From positions 1-26,016 of the forward strand of contig DATCKG010000096.1 in assembly GCA_036562385.1 (NCBI GenBank): a stretch of DNA of 26,016 nucleotides, written 5' to 3'. A model generated the notes under the pieces. That model did not search any database. It was given only the letters and a program-made list of their open reading frames with translations, and was not told the DNA's origin. A program made the position numbers and the translations under genes. Position 1 is the first letter of the stretch. Every line of letters starts with the position of its first letter. Shown here piece after piece: positions 1 through 7,252 of the stretch. Source of the stretch: DATCKG01 sp036562385. GTDB taxonomy: Bacteria > Bacillota > Sulfobacillia > Symbiobacteriales > Symbiobacteriaceae.

Positions 1-813
1 TTACAGGCGAATCTGAGCCCGCTTGATCTCCTCCTTCCGGATGGTGGTGTCGATCACCTCTTCCCAGACGCCGGCCAGCCGCTCCTCCAGCACCTGCATG
101 CCGTCTGCGGTGACGCCGCCCGGGGTGGAGACCCGGGCGATGATCGCGTCGAAGCTGGCACCGGTCTCCTCCAGCAGGCGGCAGGTGGCCCGGGCGGTGA
201 GGCGGACCATCCGGTCTACCGCTTCCGGGGGAAGATCGGGCTGGCAGCGCCGGGCAGCCCGGGCCAGGGCCCGGAAGACGTGGCTCAGAAAGGCCGGCCC
301 GCAGGAGGTGATGTCCGAGGCCACCCGGGCCTGAGACTCCCGGATCTCCTCGGGCCGGCTGATGGCCCCCAAGAGGCGGGTCAGAAGCGCCCGGTCCTCC
401 GCCGTGCAGCGGCTTCCGAAGATGAGGAGGGAGACGCCCTCGCCCACGGCGTGCGTCACGCTGGGGATCACCTTGGCCACCCGGGCTGAAACGGCCTGTT
501 CCAGCGCGGGGATGGTGATGGCGTTGGTGACGGTGACCACCAGGTGGTCGGGGGTCAGCAGCGACCCGGCCTCTGCCAGCACGGCCCGGGTGTCGGGGGC
601 CTTGACGCAGAGGAAGACCACGGCGCACTGCCGGACCAGGTCGCCGTTGTTGGGAGCGACCTGCACGCCGGGTACGGAGGCCTGCAGCCGCTTCAGCTTG
701 TCCGGAGTGCGGCTGCTGACGACGAGATCACCGGCGTGGACGACCCCTGAGCGCGCCAGGGCGGTGACCAGCATCTGTCCGATGGTGCCCATGCCCACAA
801 AGCCGATCTTCAC
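1..813 (-). CDS. comER: ComER-type pyrroline-5-carboxylate reductase family protein
   Basis: About 270 residues, ending with TAA exactly at the window edge. The N-terminus is a Rossmann fold with GMGTIG (residues 7-12) and the strand pattern of ProC-family NAD(P)-binding proteins. The stretch PSVTHAVGEGVSLLIFG and the later SDITSCGPAF resemble ProC and, more closely, the late-competence protein ComER of Bacillus as I remember it. In Bacillus comER lies divergent from comEA and its exact role is unclear; a proline-synthesis role for this copy is possible but less likely. I chose the GTG at 813 because GGAGGGAGGA lies just upstream; a longer frame starts at another GTG at 831, but its first codons are the ribosome site itself. 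It is divergent from prfB, with about 135 bp between them. Confidence 0.72.
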   Translation of the reverse strand: MKIGFVGMGTIGQMLVTALARSGVVHAGDLVVSSRTPDKLKRLQASVPGVQVAPNNGDLVRQCAVVFLCVKAPDTRAVLAEAGSLLTPDHLVVTVTNAITIPALEQAVSARVAKVIPSVTHAVGEGVSLLIFGSRCTAEDRALLTRLLGAISRPEEIRESQARVASDITSCGPAFLSHVFRALARAARRCQPDLPPEAVDRMVRLTARATCRLLEETGASFDAIIARVSTPGGVTADGMQVLEERLAGVWEEVIDTTIRKEEIKRAQIRL

Positions 814-880
814 CCCGTCCTCCCTCCCCACGGTGACGTTTCATATCTACTCCGGCAGGGGCCGGGGATTGACTGCTTCG

Positions 881-909
881 TTGCCCCGCGTGGCAGCGGA
901 TAGTACAAT
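881..909 (+). promoter_or_regulatory. Candidate promoter of prfB
   Basis: TTGCCC (881-886) and TACAAT (904-909) are separated by 17 bp, a sigma-A-like layout with 4/6 and 5/6 matches. Transcription would start near 916, giving a leader of about 34 nt before the prfB start. A better-looking TTGACT at 869 is 29 bp from the -10 and so unlikely to be the partner. Confidence 0.42.
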
Positions 910-949
910 GTCGCTGTCATATCGGACGACGTCCCAAGGAGGCGACCCC

Positions 950-2063
950 ATGTACGAAGATCTGATTCGCCAGGCGCGGCAGTACCTGGCCAAACTCGAA
1001 GAACTAAGGAGGTCTCTTTGACCTCGAAACGCGCAACCGGGAGATCAGCGCCCTGGAACACAAGGTCGCGGCGCCGGACTTCTGGAATGACCAGGAGGCG
1101 GCCCAGAAGGTGATGAAGGAACTGGCCGCCCTGAAGGCGCCGGTGGAGAAATGGGAACATCTGCACAAACGGGCGGAGGACCTCCTGGTGATGGTGGAAC
1201 TGGCCGAGGAGGCTGCCGATGCGGAACTGGCAGCCGAGGCGGCCCGGGAGGCCCAGGACCTGGGCAACGCCCTGCGGGAATATGAGCTTCAGCTTCTCAT
1301 GAGGGGGAAGTACGACTCGTACAACGCGATCCTCAGCATCCACGCGGGCGCCGGTGGCACGGAGGCGCAGGACTGGGCCCAGATGCTCATGCGGATGTAC
1401 ATCCGCTGGGCGGAGCGGCACGGCTACAAGGTGGAGGTTCTGGACCAACTGGAGGGCGACGAGGCAGGCATCAAGAGCGTCACCATGGCGGTGCGGGGCC
1501 CCTATGCGTACGGTTTCTTGCGGCCGGAGATGGGGGTGCACCGGCTGGTGCGGATCTCGCCCTTTGACGCCTCCGGCCGGCGGCACACCTCCTTCGCCGC
1601 GGTGGAAGTGATGCCGGAGATTGAGGAGGACGTGGACGATATCGTCATCCGCCCGGAGGATCTGCGGATTGACACCTTCCGGTCCAGCGGCGCCGGCGGC
1701 CAGCATGTGAACAAGACCGACTCCGCCGTGCGGATCACCCACCTGCCCACGGGCATCGTGGTGACCTGCCAGCAGGAGCGGTCCCAGATCCAGAACCGCC
1801 AGAAAGCGATGATGATGCTCCGGTCCAAGCTGGTGGAGCTGAAGCTGGAGGAGCAGAACCGGGAGATGGCGCAGATCCGGGGTCCCCAGATGGAGATCGC
1901 CTGGGGCAGCCAGATCCGCAGCTACGTTTTCCAGCCCTACACCCTGGTGAAGGACCACCGGACGCAGGAAGAGGTGGGCAACGTCCAGGCCGTGATGGAC
2001 GGGGAACTGGACAACTTCATCTACAGCTACCTGGAAAAGAAGGCAGCCGGCCAACTGCAGTAA
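950..2063 (+). CDS. prfB: Peptide chain release factor 2 (programmed +1 frameshift)
   Basis: Release factor RF2 reads UGA and UAA stop codons and triggers peptide release on the ribosome. The gene is split in two frames: codons 1-23 from ATG 950 to CTT 1016-1018, an in-frame TGA at 1019-1021, then continuation in the +1 frame from GAC at 1020. The joined protein is about 370 residues, the usual RF2 length (E. coli 365). The stop-recognition tripeptide SPF is at about residues 203-205, which marks RF2 rather than RF1 (PxT), and the catalytic GGQ is at 249-251 within SGAGGQHVNKT. AAGGAGG at 936-942 is the ribosome site. Annotating only from ATG 1110 would lose the N-terminal 53 residues. Confidence 0.97.
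1007..1022 (+). promoter_or_regulatory. RF2 autoregulatory +1 frameshift site
   Basis: AGGAGG (1007-1012), a 3-nt spacer TCT, then CTT TGA C (1016-1022). This matches the known prfB layout: an internal Shine-Dalgarno-like sequence three bases before CUU, a slow UGA stop and a following C. When RF2 is scarce the ribosome slips from CUU to UUU and continues in the +1 frame, so RF2 limits its own synthesis. All elements are visible directly. Confidence 0.95.
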
Positions 2064-2090
2064 CCGTAAGGCCGGTCCTTCCATCTGACT

Positions 2091-2119
2091 GCCCGGCGGC
2101 GCCTCCGGCGCGGCCGGGC
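2091..2119 (+). terminator. Probable terminator of prfB
   Basis: GCCCGGC-G-GCGCC, loop TCC, GGCGC-G-GCCGGGC: a 12-bp GC stem with one G-G mismatch, starting 27 nt after the prfB stop. It is followed by only a short T run (GTTTCG), so termination efficiency is uncertain. Confidence 0.55.
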
Positions 2120-2215
2120 GTTTCGCGGGAACGGACCGCACCGATAGGGTTCCGATCATCTGAGGCGAATTCTTTTATGTCTAGACTAGTATGTGATCGA
2201 AGGAGGGGCTGGTCC

Positions 2216-2770
2216 TTGCAGGCGAAGCAGGCAGTGGCTGTGACGGTGGCAGCGGTGGCGTTACTGGGCGCCGGCTTTTGGGCCGGCATCGTTTCGGCAT
2301 CCGGAAAGGACCCCGGTTCGGCGGCGGACCCGCTGGTGAGCAAGAGTTATGTGGATGAGGTGGCAGCAAACCTGCAGCAGAGCCTGCAGAGCCAACTGAC
2401 ACGGTTCGCGGAAAAAACGTATGTCGATGAACGGCTGAAGGAAGCGGCGCAGAATCAGTCTCAGGGCGTCGACAGGGACTACGTGGACAGCCGGTTGGCG
2501 TTTCAGGTGGTGGAACTGACGGCCGGCCAGCAGATCATCGGGTACGCGGGGACGGAACTGGTTCTGCGGGCGGGTGAAGCCATCGCCATCACCAGTCCCC
2601 AGGGCGGCGTGCTGGATGCCACGGCCGGGACGGACCTGGCCCAGGGTTATCCGATTCCCAAGAACCACCTGCTGGTGATTCCCAGATCGGACCGGCGAGG
2701 GTTAGTGGCCACGAAGCCGTCGGTTTTGATGGTAAAGGGGAACTATGAAATTGTGGCCGCGGGTCAGTAG
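2216..2770 (+). CDS. Membrane-anchored protein with three YVD repeats, function unknown
   Basis: About 184 residues from TTG 2216, chosen because AAGGAGGGG (2200-2208) is 7 nt upstream; an in-frame ATG at 2177 has no such site. Residues 7-27 form a hydrophobic anchor or signal segment, so most of the protein should be outside the membrane. Then come three copies of a short motif, SYVDE, TYVDERL and DYVDSRL (YVD at 45, 69 and 89), spaced by polar, helix-prone linkers rich in Gln. The C-terminal 90 residues are beta-rich, with GTELVLRAGEAIAI, NHLLVIPRSDRRG and a final MVKGNYEI. I recall similar C-terminal blocks in uncharacterised clostridial proteins but no named function. It has no clear partner; the polysaccharide operon begins just downstream with its own promoter. 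Confidence 0.8.
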   Translation: MQAKQAVAVTVAAVALLGAGFWAGIVSASGKDPGSAADPLVSKSYVDEVAANLQQSLQSQLTRFAEKTYVDERLKEAAQNQSQGVDRDYVDSRLAFQVVELTAGQQIIGYAGTELVLRAGEAIAITSPQGGVLDATAGTDLAQGYPIPKNHLLVIPRSDRRGLVATKPSVLMVKGNYEIVAAGQ

Positions 2771-2783
2771 CCCAGGGGCTTAC

Positions 2784-2812
2784 TTGTCGGGTAGGGTCGA
2801 AACGGGTAAAAT
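2784..2812 (+). promoter_or_regulatory. Candidate promoter of the polysaccharide operon
   Basis: TTGTCG (2784-2789), 17 bp, TAAAAT (2807-2812). It is the only good sigma-A-like pair in the 109 bp before the first glycosyltransferase gene and would start transcription near 2819, leaving a leader of about 60 nt. Confidence 0.48.
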
Positions 2813-2822
2813 GGCAAAGATG

Positions 2823-2867
2823 GCCCTGGAGATCAGGGCGGGGTCGCGGTAAGACCCAAGTCTTGGG
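2823..2867 (+). promoter_or_regulatory. Leader with three small inverted repeats, two mutually exclusive
   Basis: GCCCTG/CAGGGC (2823-2839), GGGTC/GACCC (2841-2857) and CCCAAG-T-CTTGGG (2855-2867) follow one another. The second and third share CCC at 2855-2857, so only one can form. The third uses part of the G-run that precedes the ATG at 2880 and could mask the ribosome site. This is seen in sequence only; each stem is short and a regulatory role is speculative. Confidence 0.3.
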
Positions 2868-2879
2868 GGGATCGATGCC

Positions 2880-4010
2880 ATGCAGAAAACCCTGCCGCCG
2901 ATTTTGCTGGCGGCCATGGCGCTGGACCTGGGTGGTGCGGAAACCCACGTAATCAGCCTGGCCCGGGAGCTGAAGCGGCAGGGGCACAGGGTTGTGGTGG
3001 CCTCTGCCGGCGGCCGGCTGGTTCCGCAGCTCACGGAGGCAGGCATCCCCCACGTTTTTGTGCCCATGGCCAGCCGCAATCCCATCACGCTCATGCGGGC
3101 GTACTGGGGGCTGAAGCGGGTCCTGGCCGCGTACCAGATCGGGCTGGTTCACGCACACGCCCGGATCCCGGCCTGGATCGCCTCACTGGCCATTGGCCAC
3201 CGGCCGATCCCCCTGGTGACCACCTACCACGGTACCTACAACGCCGGGTTCCCCTGGCGCTATCTGAGCCGGTTCGGGCAGCGCACCATCGCGGTGAGCG
3301 AGGATGTGCGCCGCCATCTGGTGGAGGCCCTGGGTGCGCCTCCCGACCAAATTCGGGTGATTCCCAACGGATTTGACCTGAATCAGTTCCGGCCCGGACT
3401 GGATATCGCCCCGCTGCTGACGGAATTCGGCATTTCGGCGGCGGGACCCCACGTGGTTCATGCCAGCCGGCTGACCGACCGGTTTGCCGACGTGGCAATG
3501 GCCCTCCTGGAGGCGCTGCCGGAGGTGGCGAAGGCCGTGCCCGGCGTCCGGCTGTGGATCCTGGGCGACGGCAACCGGGCGGAGGAGGTTCGCCGTCGGG
3601 TGGCCCAGGTGAACAAACAGTTGGGGCGGGAGGCCGCGGTGGCCACCGGCGCCCGGCTGGATGTGCCCCGGTTCTTCAACCTGGCGGACTGCGTGGTGGC
3701 GGTGGCCCGGACGGCCGTGGAAGCGATGGCCTGTGCACGGCCGGTGATCATCGCCGGTGAGGGGGGCTACCGTGGGATCCTGCTTCCCGAGCGGATGGAG
3801 GAGTGGGCCAAGTCCAACTTTACCGCCCGGGAAGGGGGGCGGCCGCTGGAGCCCGAGCTGCTGACCCGGGATCTGATTTTCCTGCTTCGTCCGGAGGCAG
3901 CCTCTTTGTGCCGGGAGATGGGCAAGGCCGGCAGGGCGTTTGTGACGGCGCACCTGTCCATTGAAGTGGTGACAGCAAAGATTGTGGGCGTCTACCGGGA
4001 GGTGCTCTGA
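2880..4010 (+). CDS. Glycosyltransferase, GT4/GT-B fold
   Basis: 376 residues. The N-terminal half carries DLGGAETHVISLARELKRQGHRV, typical of GT4 enzymes that start with a GGAE/H acceptor-side loop, then LVHAHARIPAW and VTTYHGTYN. The middle has the conserved VSEDVRRHL and IRVIPNGFD (about 160), and the C-terminal domain has LWILGDGNR and RTAVEAMACARPVI. It should transfer a sugar from a nucleotide donor to a lipid-linked or nascent polysaccharide on the cytoplasmic face of the membrane. The usual EX7E pair is incomplete: the first Glu position is replaced in VAVARTAVEAMA, leaving only the second. First gene of an eight-gene operon; the G-rich sequence before ATG is a weak ribosome site. Donor and acceptor cannot be predicted. 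Confidence 0.85.
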   Translation: MQKTLPPILLAAMALDLGGAETHVISLARELKRQGHRVVVASAGGRLVPQLTEAGIPHVFVPMASRNPITLMRAYWGLKRVLAAYQIGLVHAHARIPAWIASLAIGHRPIPLVTTYHGTYNAGFPWRYLSRFGQRTIAVSEDVRRHLVEALGAPPDQIRVIPNGFDLNQFRPGLDIAPLLTEFGISAAGPHVVHASRLTDRFADVAMALLEALPEVAKAVPGVRLWILGDGNRAEEVRRRVAQVNKQLGREAAVATGARLDVPRFFNLADCVVAVARTAVEAMACARPVIIAGEGGYRGILLPERMEEWAKSNFTAREGGRPLEPELLTRDLIFLLRPEAASLCREMGKAGRAFVTAHLSIEVVTAKIVGVYREVL

Positions 4011-4013
4011 GCA

Positions 4014-4520
4014 GTGTCCATCGTGGACGGGAAAGGCCGCCTGTTCGGCAGGATCAACCTGCTGGATCTGGTGGTGCTGCTGGCGCTGCTGGCCGTGGCC
4101 GGCCGGTTTGTCTACCAGCAGATGAACGCCGGCGAGCTCGCCCCCGCGGGCGAGGACCGGATCATCGAGATGACGATCATGCTCCCGTCGGTGGAGATGT
4201 TTACCATGAACGCCCTGCGGGAGGGCGCTGCCATCTACGACAGCAAGTCCAACACCTACATGGGCGAAGTGGTTCGCGTGGACGCACGGCCCGCCGTGGT
4301 GGTCCGGGAGGGACCGGACGGGCGGCGCTATGAAACCGAGTCCCAGTACAAGTACGACTACTTCGTCACCATCTCCGGCCCGGGGCGGGTCTCCCCCAAC
4401 GGCATCACCATGGGCGGGATCGAGGTGAAGGTGGGCCGGGTGAACCAGTACAAGTCGGCTTACTGGGCCGGGGAAGGCATTACGGTGGCGTTCCCGAACC
4501 TGGACCTGTCGGAGCGGTAA
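4014..4520 (+). CDS. DUF4330 family membrane-anchored protein
   Basis: 168 residues from GTG 4014, with GGGAGGTG (3997-4004) inside the end of the preceding gene, so translation is probably coupled. The N-terminus DGKGRLFGRINLLDLVVLLALLAVAG is the hallmark of DUF4330: a short cytoplasmic part and one membrane helix (about residues 18-35), then an extracytoplasmic beta-rich domain with GRRYETESQYKYDYFVTISGPG. The biochemical role of the family is not established as far as I know. Its place between a glycosyltransferase and the polymerase/ligase gene suggests it helps polysaccharide assembly or export; that is inference from context. Confidence 0.82.
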   Translation: MSIVDGKGRLFGRINLLDLVVLLALLAVAGRFVYQQMNAGELAPAGEDRIIEMTIMLPSVEMFTMNALREGAAIYDSKSNTYMGEVVRVDARPAVVVREGPDGRRYETESQYKYDYFVTISGPGRVSPNGITMGGIEVKVGRVNQYKSAYWAGEGITVAFPNLDLSER

Positions 4521-4532
4521 GGGGCGGTGACG

Positions 4533-6182
4533 ATGGTGCACTCGCCTCTGCAAATCTGGTTTGAGTCCAGCCTGATCGGGAGGCTGCTCTACTGGTTCCT
4601 GGACGTGTGGGACCAGAGCCTGGTGCGGCGGTCTTTCTCGGCGGTGAGCCGGTTCGCCGGAAGGGTCTTTGCCGGCAGCGTGCTGGGACGGCTCCTGTAC
4701 ACCGACTGGCCCTTGGCCGGGGACCTGTCGACCGGCGTGGTGGGGCGGGCCGTGGCCGGGATCGGCCGGTGGCTGGACAGGCTTTCCCACCGGATCGGCC
4801 CGTTTCTGCGGGGGCTCTGGGAGACAAGCTGGCTGGTCCGGAGCGCCTCCTGGCTGGCCTCGCGCCTGGCTCCGGTGGTGGAAACCAGCTTTCTGGCCGG
4901 CGCGTTCACGGGATTCAGCCGGGACGTGGTGCTGGCCGCGGAGGAGGGGGATCCAAGGCCCACCTCTCCCCTGGTGTACCTGCTGGGCGCGGTGCTGGGG
5001 CTGATCCCGCTGATTCCCGCCGACGCCTCGCCGTCGCCCACGGTGCTGATGGTCCTGGGGATCTGGGGCACGGCGCTGCTGTGGGGGCTCCGCAAGGTGG
5101 CCCTGGAGTCCTGTCAGTGGCGGGTCTCAGGCGCAGCGCTTTCCCTGCTGGTTCTGTTGGTGGTGGCCGCTGCCTCCACGGTGCAGAGCATCGACCCATC
5201 CACCAGCTTCGTCCAGCTCGTGCTGTGGCTGACGGCGGCGCTGGTCTTCTTCATGGTGACCGACCTGGTGCGCAACAGCCGGGATGCGGCCGCCCTGCTG
5301 GGGCCGATTTTCGCCGGCTGTGCGGTGATGGCCCTGTGGGGTTTCTATCAGGTCATCCATCCGCCCCATGTGGAGGAGACGTGGGTGGATCCCACCACCT
5401 CGGGGCAGATGGTGCGCATCTTCGCCAGCATGGGCAATCCCAACTACCTGGGTGAATACATGGCCCTGTACCTGCCCCTCGGGGCAGCCCTCTGGCTGCA
5501 GCATCCCCGGCGGCAGTGGGCCACCATGGTGCCCCTTCTGCTGATGGCGGCCACGCTGCTTCTGACCGGATCCCGGGGCGCCTGGCTGGCCCTGCTGGTG
5601 GCCGGCATGGTGTTCGTCCTGATGCGAGGGGGACGGTGGACGGTTTTCCTGCTGCTGGGCCTTTTGGCCGCGCCGGTGGTCCTGCCGGACTGGGTGCTGC
5701 AGCGGCTGGCGGCGGCCTTCCTGCTGGCGGACAGTTCCGCCCAGTACCGGCTCAACATGTGGAAGGGCGTTGCCGCCATGCTGGACAAGTACTGGGCCCT
5801 GGGCACGGGGATCGGCGCGGAGGTTTTCGCCAAGGGGTATGAGGAGTTCATGCTGCCGGGGGCCCGGGCGGCCCATGCCCACAACCTCTACCTGCAGAGC
5901 TTCGCGGAGATGGGAATCCTGGGCTTGGTGGCGGTGCTCTGGACCCTGGCGGCGGTGATTCGGCGGCCGCTGGTGGCGGGGATGCGCCCCGGCAGTTCCT
6001 ATCTGACCGCGGCCGTGCCGGCGGCCCTGCTGGGGCTGCTGGTCCACGGCCTGGTGGAGTACATCTGGTATAACCCCAAACTGTTGTTTGCCTTCTGGGC
6101 AGTGGCAGGCCTGGGGGCCGGGCTGGCCCTCGGGAATCCGGAAACGGCTGCAGTGGAAACCGACGGGAGACCGGTGACGTGA
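4533..6182 (+). CDS. O-antigen ligase/Wzy-like polysaccharide polymerase or ligase
   Basis: About 549 residues. ATG 4533 is favoured because AAGGGG (4519-4524) is 8 nt upstream; a GTG at 4527 is too close. After about 140 residues of amphipathic, Trp- and Arg-rich sequence come some ten or more membrane helices. The motif MGNPNYLGEYMALYLPLG, the large periplasmic loop with QYRLNMWKG and the AHAHNLYLQSFAEMGILGLV segment are typical of the WaaL/Wzy family, which joins lipid-linked glycan to an acceptor or polymerises it outside the membrane. In a Gram-positive-type cell the product would be a wall or S-layer-associated polysaccharide. The N-terminal extension repeats a pattern like SSLIGRLLYW, GSVLGRLLYTDW and TSFLAGAFTGF. 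The stop overlaps the next start (GTGA). Confidence 0.85.
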   Translation: MVHSPLQIWFESSLIGRLLYWFLDVWDQSLVRRSFSAVSRFAGRVFAGSVLGRLLYTDWPLAGDLSTGVVGRAVAGIGRWLDRLSHRIGPFLRGLWETSWLVRSASWLASRLAPVVETSFLAGAFTGFSRDVVLAAEEGDPRPTSPLVYLLGAVLGLIPLIPADASPSPTVLMVLGIWGTALLWGLRKVALESCQWRVSGAALSLLVLLVVAAASTVQSIDPSTSFVQLVLWLTAALVFFMVTDLVRNSRDAAALLGPIFAGCAVMALWGFYQVIHPPHVEETWVDPTTSGQMVRIFASMGNPNYLGEYMALYLPLGAALWLQHPRRQWATMVPLLLMAATLLLTGSRGAWLALLVAGMVFVLMRGGRWTVFLLLGLLAAPVVLPDWVLQRLAAAFLLADSSAQYRLNMWKGVAAMLDKYWALGTGIGAEVFAKGYEEFMLPGARAAHAHNLYLQSFAEMGILGLVAVLWTLAAVIRRPLVAGMRPGSSYLTAAVPAALLGLLVHGLVEYIWYNPKLLFAFWAVAGLGAGLALGNPETAAVETDGRPVT

Positions 6183-7252
6183 AAGCGCGAGTTCTGCATG
6201 TCTGCAGTGATACCAACATCGGCGGGGCCGGGCAGTACGTGCTGACGCTGCTTACCCAGCCCCGCATCACGCAGCATTTCGATGTGGCAGTGGCCTGCCC
6301 GGAAGGGGATCTGGCCGCCGCCCTTCGGCGTGCGGGTGTGCCTGTCCTGCTGTATCCCGGAGCCGACCGTTCCTTCTCCTGGCAGGCGCTGCGCGCCCTT
6401 GTGGGCCTGATGCGGAGATGGCGTCCCCGGATCGCACACACCCACGGCTCCCTGGCCGGGCGGGTGGCGGCGGCCCTGGCGGGCGCCCGTATTGTGTACA
6501 CCAAGCATGGACTGGCGGCCGCGGAGGAGGCCTCGGTCCAGGTGCGCCGGCCGGGCAGCCTGCTGAAGCGGATGGCGGTGACGCTCATGGCGGACCGGAT
6601 CGTGGCGGTCTCGGAGGCGGTGAAAGCGGCTCTGGTGGCCGCGGGGGCGGATCCGGCCCGCATCCGGGTGATCCCCGGCGGCGTGGAGACGGCGGCCTTT
6701 GCGGCGGTGCCGCCGCCGGTCCCCGGTGTGGTGGGGGCCCTGGGCCGCCTGGAATGGGAAAAGGGCTTTGACGTGCTGTTGGAAGCGATGACCTCCCTGC
6801 CGGCGGACGTGAGGCTGTTGCTGGGCGGCGAGGGGCAGCAGCGGGCAGCCCTGGCGGCTCAGGTGGAGCGGCTGGGCCTTCAAAGCCGGGTGCGACTCAC
6901 CGGGTTTGTGTCGGATGTGCCCGCGTTTTTGGGGCAGACGGGCATCTTCGTGCTGCCGTCCCGGTCCGAGGGGCTTGGTTTGGTGCTGCTGGAGGCGATG
7001 GCCGCCGGCCGGCCGGTGGTGGCCACCCGGGTGGGGGGCATTCCCGAGGTGGTGGTGGACGGGGAGACGGGCCTTTTGGTGCCGCCGGACGATCCCTCCG
7101 CCCTCGCGGCGGCGGTGCTGCGGCTGCTGAGGGATCCGGACCTGGCCCTGCGGATGGGCGAGGCGGGCCGGCGGCGTGTGGAGGCGCTGTTCAGCGCCCG
7201 CAAGATGGCGGAAGAGACTGCGGCCCTTTACGAGGAGTTGATGGCATCGTGA
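6179..7252 (+). CDS. Glycosyltransferase family 4
   Basis: 357 residues starting at GTG 6179, overlapping the previous stop by 4 nt; GGGAGA (6165-6170) is the ribosome site. The N-terminal domain begins VLHVCSDTNIGGAGQYVLTLL (acceptor side), followed by VYTKHG, VSEAVKAAL and RIRVIPGGVET. The donor domain holds GALGRLEWEKGFDVLLEA, LLLGGEG and the complete EX7E motif RSEGLGLVLLEAMAAGRPVV (Glu264 and Glu272), then TGLLVPPDDP. It is a retaining GT-B enzyme acting in the cytoplasm on a growing cell-surface glycan. Sugar and acceptor are not predictable. It sits between the ligase and flippase genes with overlapping starts at both ends. Confidence 0.92.
   Translation: MKARVLHVCSDTNIGGAGQYVLTLLTQPRITQHFDVAVACPEGDLAAALRRAGVPVLLYPGADRSFSWQALRALVGLMRRWRPRIAHTHGSLAGRVAAALAGARIVYTKHGLAAAEEASVQVRRPGSLLKRMAVTLMADRIVAVSEAVKAALVAAGADPARIRVIPGGVETAAFAAVPPPVPGVVGALGRLEWEKGFDVLLEAMTSLPADVRLLLGGEGQQRAALAAQVERLGLQSRVRLTGFVSDVPAFLGQTGIFVLPSRSEGLGLVLLEAMAAGRPVVATRVGGIPEVVVDGETGLLVPPDDPSALAAAVLRLLRDPDLALRMGEAGRRRVEALFSARKMAEETAALYEELMAS

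Noticed and set aside
869..909. TTGACT at 869 as the -35 box of prfB
   Set aside because: It is 29 bp from the TACAAT -10, far outside the usual 16-18 bp.
810..2159. Long minus-strand open frame antisense to prfB
   Set aside because: It is the reverse shadow of a certain release-factor gene in GC-rich DNA, with His/Pro/Arg-rich composition and no recognisable domain. The same reasoning removes the long minus frame at 3183-4790 and the plus frames at 15805-17148, 17429-19204 and 24557-26014.
2180..2190. Overlapping XbaI-SpeI-like sites (TCTAGACTAGT) suggesting a cloning polylinker
   Set aside because: Only 11 bases, flanked by natural-looking sequence with the gene's ribosome site; most likely coincidence.
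4605..4625. GACCAGAGCCTGG resembling the leader hairpin
   Set aside because: It lies inside the ligase coding sequence, has a 3-nt loop and no terminator behind it.
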